Origin: Planctomycetota bacterium
GTDB lineage: Bacteria; Planctomycetota; B15-G4; SIAN01
Direction: 5' to 3'
DNA: 36,656 nt
Assembly (NCBI GenBank): GCA_016872815.1
Contig: VGYY01000006.1
Span: forward strand, 1-36,656
This document shows positions 33,150-36,656 of this stretch, one piece after another. Both the position numbers and the translations under genes were made by a program. A model generated the notes under the pieces. It ran no database searches and was not told the DNA's origin. It saw only the letters and a program-made list of their open reading frames with translations. Position 1 is the first letter of the stretch. Each line of letters begins with the position of its first letter.

Positions 33150-34884
33150 AGCGGCGGGCAGGGCGGACCGGTTCCCGTGGCCCGGGTTCTCGGTCGGCCT
33201 GCTGCTGCTGGTCGCGCTGCACGGTCCGCTGCTGTCGCTGCCCGCCGTGTTCGATGAAGGTCCCTTCCTCGCGGGAATGGCGGAGAGCCGCGGCGCGGCG
33301 CTCGCCATGCGGTGGCTGCCGATCGAGGTCTCGCTGCTCGGCACTTCGGCCGCCGCCCACCGCCTGTTCGCGCTCTGCCTCGATGTGGCCGTGCTGGCGC
33401 TGGTGGCGCGAGCCGGTCGCGGCCTCCCGGCGCCGAATCTGGCGGTGGTGGCGGCGGCGGCATTCCTCGTCCATCCGTGGCGCACGGAGAGCTTCGTGCG
33501 GCTCGGCGCGCGCGGCGTCGTGCTCGCCGACCTGTTCGCGGCGGTGACGGCGGTGGCGCTCGTCGGGCGCCATGGCGCCTGGCGCGTGGTCGCGCCGGTG
33601 GCGGCGCTGCTCGCGACCGCGGCGCAGCCGGGGTACGCCTTCGTGGCATTCGCTGCTGCGGCGGCGGCCGCGCCGGCGCACCGCGTGCGCCTGCTCACGG
33701 TGGCGGCGGCGGCCGGCGCCGGGACCGGTCTCTGGTGGCTGGGGGCACCGCGCGCGGCGACGACCGGTTCGGCCTGGTGCGCGCTCGACCTGCTGATGCG
33801 GCCGTGGGCGACCGGACTCGAGCATCTGCGGGCTGATCCGTGGTGGGCGGGCTTCGGCGCGGCCGTCCTGCTGGGGGCGATGGTCGCGGCATGGCGACGA
33901 CGGAGCGCGATCGCGGCGCTGCTCGGGGTCGCCGCCCTGTTCGCCTGTGCGGCGTCGGCCGGCTTGCGACCGCCCCGCACCGGACTCGAGTACCTCGGCG
34001 GCGGCGCGACGCCGGAAGCGTGGCTGCCGTTCCTGTTGCTGCTGCAGGCGGTGCTGGTCGCGCTGGCGACCGGGAGTCGCTGGCGGACGCTGCCGCTGTG
34101 GTGCGCAACGGCGCTGGCGGTGGCGGGCGGCTTCCAGCAGGCGCGCCGTTTCGATCCGCCGCTGCAGTTGATCGACCACGCAGTCGCGGTGGCGCCGCAG
34201 AACGTCGAACTGCAGGTGCTGCGGGCGCAGATCGAGCTGGCGCACGGCAGCGCCGGACCGCGCGACGTGGCACGCAGCTTCGCCGCGACGGCGCTCGACC
34301 GGGTCGGTCGCGCGCTGATCGAGCGACCCGGCGACCCGGCCGCCCGGACGCTCGAGGTGATGGCGCTGGCGCTGCTGGGGCGCCTCGACGAGGCGCGGCG
34401 CCGGAGCGACCTGCTGCTGGCGGCGTTCCCCGACGACTGGCGCAGCCGGGTCGCCCGCGCGGAAGTCGAGGCGATCGCGGGCGATCGGCTCGCCGCGCTG
34501 CGCTGGATGCGGTCGGCGGTGGCGGCGCAACCTTCGCCGGAACTGCGCGCCGGCGCGACGCGGCTGCTCGACCAGCTCTACGGCGAGCTGCGCACTCGCC
34601 TCGCCGACCGCCAATGGAGCGCCGCGCGGCAGCTGGCGAAGGCGCTGGCCGAAGTCGCGCCGGAGGAGCAGCCGGCGCACGAGGCGTACGTCGATACCTT
34701 CTCTCTCGCCAAGGAGTGGCCGCAGGCGCTGGCCGCCGCGGAAACGCACTTCGCCCGCTTCCCGCGCTCCTCCGGCGCGGCGCGGCGACTGGCGGTGATC
34801 CACCAGCGGCTCGGCCACGAGGCGGAGGCCGTGCGGCACGACCGCCTCGCGCGCGAACTCGCGGCGGGCGGCGGCGCGCCATGA
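33142..34884 (+). CDS. Polytopic membrane protein with TPR-like C-terminal region (GT-C-like)
   Basis: 580 residues from GTG 33142, six bases after GGAGG (33131-33135) and overlapping the DegT-like gene by 8 bp. Residues 15-345 are hydrophobic with roughly nine or more membrane segments. The loop after the first helix contains AVFDEGPF (D38-E39), the place where GT-C glycosyltransferases keep their acidic residue. Residues 350-575 are soluble, Ala-rich helical hairpins of TPR type (QNVELQVLRAQIELAHG, LEVMALALLGRLDEARRR, AYVDTFSLAKEWPQALAA, RLAVIHQRLGHEAEAVRHD). This membrane-plus-TPR layout recalls TMTC-like proteins. A glycosyl transfer role is inference. Its stop overlaps the next start as ATGA. 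Confidence 0.75.
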   Translation: MAEAAGRADRFPWPGFSVGLLLLVALHGPLLSLPAVFDEGPFLAGMAESRGAALAMRWLPIEVSLLGTSAAAHRLFALCLDVAVLALVARAGRGLPAPNLAVVAAAAFLVHPWRTESFVRLGARGVVLADLFAAVTAVALVGRHGAWRVVAPVAALLATAAQPGYAFVAFAAAAAAAPAHRVRLLTVAAAAGAGTGLWWLGAPRAATTGSAWCALDLLMRPWATGLEHLRADPWWAGFGAAVLLGAMVAAWRRRSAIAALLGVAALFACAASAGLRPPRTGLEYLGGGATPEAWLPFLLLLQAVLVALATGSRWRTLPLWCATALAVAGGFQQARRFDPPLQLIDHAVAVAPQNVELQVLRAQIELAHGSAGPRDVARSFAATALDRVGRALIERPGDPAARTLEVMALALLGRLDEARRRSDLLLAAFPDDWRSRVARAEVEAIAGDRLAALRWMRSAVAAQPSPELRAGATRLLDQLYGELRTRLADRQWSAARQLAKALAEVAPEEQPAHEAYVDTFSLAKEWPQALAAAETHFARFPRSSGAARRLAVIHQRLGHEAEAVRHDRLARELAAGGGAP

Positions 34885-36395
34885 CCGGCGCCCCGCGCCG
34901 TCGCGCAGCGGTCGCCCTGCTGGTGGCGCTCGCCGCGGCAGCATTCCACGCGACCTACGCGTTCGACGGCATCGCGCTGTTCGATGAGGGCATCCTGATC
35001 GATGGAGCCTGGCGCGTCCGCGACGGCGCGATCCCCGGCATCGACGGCTGGATGCCGTACGGTCCCGGGATGTACTGGCTGCTGGCGCCGTTCCTCGCCT
35101 GGTGCGGCGAGAGCGTGGCGGTCGTGCGCGCCGTGCTGGTCGCGCTCCATGCGCTCTCCGCCGGTGCGCTCTGCTGGCTGCTGCTCGGAACGGCGACTCT
35201 GCCGGGCGCGCTGCTCGCGACCGCGGTCCTCGTGGTGGCGCATGGTTCGTTCCACAAGTCGGCGATCGTGGTGGCGGCACTGCTGGCGCTGTTCGCGGCC
35301 CAGCGCCTGGCGCGGCGCGACGGCCGCGGCGCGTTCGTGGCCGGACTGCTCTGCGCGCTCGGGTTCCTGTTCCGGCACGACGTGGGCGGCTTCGCGGCCG
35401 CGGCCTGCGGCGTGGCGCTGCTGGTCGAACCGGGAATGCCGTGGCGCCGGCGTTGCGCGGGGGCGGCGGCGCTGACCGCCGGTTTCGCAGCGCTGCTCGT
35501 GCCGCTGGTCCTGGCGCTGGTCGCGGCCGGCCTCGATCTGGGCGCGTGGTGGGAACACGAGTGGCAGCGCATCGCGGTGCAGGAACAGATCGCCGTGCCG
35601 CTGGCCGAGCCGCGGGTGGACGGGGAGTGGCGCGGCGGCCGCGTGGCGCTGCTTTGCGCGCTGCTGCTGGCGCCGCTGGTGCTGTTGCTGTGGGGGAGTG
35701 CGGCGTGGTGGCGGGCGCGGCGTGACGCCGCCGGACCACCGACGGGGGGCGAGACGCCGCGCATCGCCGCCGCGCTGTTCGGGCTCCTGCTGTTGAATCA
35801 GGTGCGGCTGATTCCGTCGGCCAACCACCTGTTCCAGGCGATCGCGCCGGTCGCGCTGGCCCTCGGCGATGCGCTGGCGCGGCGTGGCCGCGGCTGGCGT
35901 GGTCACGGCGCCCTGGCGCTGCTGGTCGTGCTCCTCGTGACCTGGGTCGCCGGTGCGCATCGCGGGATCTACTCCGGCACTTTCCGCCAGCGGCTCGAGC
36001 CCGGCGTCGAGCCGGCGCTCGAACGGGCGGGCATCCGGTTGAAGCCGGAGTTCGCGCGTGCGCTCGAGGCGACGGTGACGTCGATCCGCCGTCGCGTCGC
36101 GCCGAACCAGACGGTGGCGACCAGCCCCGGCGCGCCGCTGCTGGCGTTCCTCGCCGACCGGATGCTGGCGATCCCGTGCGCCGAGGCGAGCTACTGGTAC
36201 CACGAGCCGCGCTTCCAGGCGGAAGCGATCGCGGCGCTCGAACGGAACCAGCCGCCGCTGCTGGTCACCGACGGCAGCAGCCCGGCCACGTTCGCGTTCG
36301 AGGCGGCGGCGCCGCTGGTCGCCCGCTGGCTGGCGGAGCGCTATCGGCCGGTCGAGCAGCACGGCCCGTTCACGCTCCACGAGCGGCGGCGCTGA
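34881..36395 (+). CDS. GT-C-like polytopic membrane protein, putative lipid-linked-sugar glycosyltransferase
   Basis: 504 residues from ATG 34881, overlapping the upstream gene by 4 bp. Ten or so hydrophobic segments are visible. The first extracytoplasmic loop carries ALFDEGILIDGAWRV with D35-E36 and then GWMPYGPGMYWL, a layout typical of GT-C enzymes such as PMT/ArnT-like proteins, which use polyprenyl-phosphate sugars on the outer face of the membrane. Later come NQVRLIPSANHLFQ and a soluble C-terminal part from about residue 380 with PNQTVATSPGAPLLAFL. No family-level assignment is possible from motifs alone. It closes the operon with the DegT-like and TPR-membrane genes, which suggests surface glycan or glycoprotein decoration. 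Confidence 0.75.
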   Translation: MTGAPRRRAAVALLVALAAAAFHATYAFDGIALFDEGILIDGAWRVRDGAIPGIDGWMPYGPGMYWLLAPFLAWCGESVAVVRAVLVALHALSAGALCWLLLGTATLPGALLATAVLVVAHGSFHKSAIVVAALLALFAAQRLARRDGRGAFVAGLLCALGFLFRHDVGGFAAAACGVALLVEPGMPWRRRCAGAAALTAGFAALLVPLVLALVAAGLDLGAWWEHEWQRIAVQEQIAVPLAEPRVDGEWRGGRVALLCALLLAPLVLLLWGSAAWWRARRDAAGPPTGGETPRIAAALFGLLLLNQVRLIPSANHLFQAIAPVALALGDALARRGRGWRGHGALALLVVLLVTWVAGAHRGIYSGTFRQRLEPGVEPALERAGIRLKPEFARALEATVTSIRRRVAPNQTVATSPGAPLLAFLADRMLAIPCAEASYWYHEPRFQAEAIAALERNQPPLLVTDGSSPATFAFEAAAPLVARWLAERYRPVEQHGPFTLHERRR

Positions 36396-36437
36396 CGGTC
36401 GCCGGCACGGCGCCGCGGCGCCCTCCCGCGGTTTCGC

Positions 36438-36656
36438 TCAGCGTGACCAGGCGGGCGGCGGCAGCAGGCGCCAGGCGTGGTGGAAGTCGTGCTGCGCCAC
36501 CTCGACGATCCACGGCTGGTCGGCGCATCCCGGTTCGACCTCGAAGACGACGTCGACGTCCCACGTGCCGGCCGCGGCGTCGATGTAGTGGCGAGCGAAC
36601 TCGGTCTCCCGGTCTGGCTTCGGCGCGTCGAATCGCCGCTCGACGGTCGCGCCGGC
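36438..36656 (-). CDS. Unrecognised protein, C-terminal 72 residues (5' part beyond the window)
   Basis: The reverse strand is open from the window edge to TGA at plus 36438-36440. The visible 72 residues include ERRFDAPKPDRETEFARHYI, TWDVDVVFEVEPGC, WIVEVAQHDFHHAWRLLPPP and a final AWSR. The mix of aromatic, acidic and beta-like segments looks like a real protein rather than the Arg/Ala-rich noise of other frames; the competing plus and minus frames here are low complexity. No start or family can be given. It converges with the GT-C-like gene, 42 bp away. Confidence 0.6.
   Translation of the reverse strand, partial: AGATVERRFDAPKPDRETEFARHYIDAAAGTWDVDVVFEVEPGCADQPWIVEVAQHDFHHAWRLLPPPAWSR

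Noticed and set aside
1-36656. CRISPR array, prophage or restriction/defence island
   Set aside because: No regular direct repeats with spacers, no phage structural genes and no nuclease/toxin pairs were seen. The only mobile sequence is the IS3 end at the left edge.

Overview
This is a gene-dense, very GC-rich bacterial window (about 70% GC by eye) holding 24 protein genes with supportable calls, two of them cut by the window edges, plus one tRNA. The mix suggests a Gram-negative-type environmental bacterium, perhaps Planctomycetota or a similarly GC-rich lineage. Supporting traits are very large Cys-Gly-rich lipoproteins with beta-propellers, a HEAT-repeat secreted protein, a SpoIID-like peptidoglycan enzyme, a helix-turn-helix/receiver regulator and late menaquinone enzymes. 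No ribosomal RNA or other strong phylogenetic marker is present, so this placement is inference.

Layout. 1-361: right end of an IS3-family insertion sequence. 587-791: tRNA-Val(GAC) on the minus strand with its own promoter and two strong hairpins behind it. 963-3712: an HTH-receiver regulator, an undecaprenyl-diphosphate phosphatase (uppP) and, on the minus strand, a lipoprotein amidase of the peptidoglycan-recognition fold. 3911-7543: a plus-strand run of a class I/II aminotransferase, L-threonine aldolase and phosphomannomutase/phosphoglucomutase. 7625-9355 (minus): a secreted HEAT-repeat protein. 9634-10821: larC (nickel-pincer cofactor). 10790-14185 (minus): the overlapping cluster ruvB - spoIID-like - tgt.

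14473-25892 is the most distinctive part. Three giant paralogous lipoproteins (about 1134, 1110 and 1033 residues) share a lipobox followed by poly-Gly, a conserved N-terminal region, an Ig-like segment with an FSEP motif and a C-terminal YVTN-type beta-propeller. A menaquinone methyltransferase (menG/ubiE) sits between the second and third. The first two have near-consensus sigma70-type promoters with an identical TTGACC -35 box and a 17-nt spacer, each preceded by a GC-rich hairpin. Their function is unknown.

25953-31075 is a tightly coupled operon: CPBP membrane protease, ubiX, ubiA-family prenyltransferase, holA and mutL, with three successive 4-bp ATGA overlaps. With menG this puts three late quinone-tailoring functions within 6.5 kb, as expected for a futalosine-type menaquinone route. 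31085-32020 (minus) encodes a secreted LolA-like protein of uncertain role. 32037-36395 is a coupled envelope-glycan-like operon: a DegT/DnrJ-type protein that has lost its PLP lysine, a membrane protein with a TPR-like tail, and a GT-C-like membrane protein. Both membrane proteins carry an FDEG motif after the first membrane helix. The right edge holds the 3' end of an unrecognised minus-strand gene.
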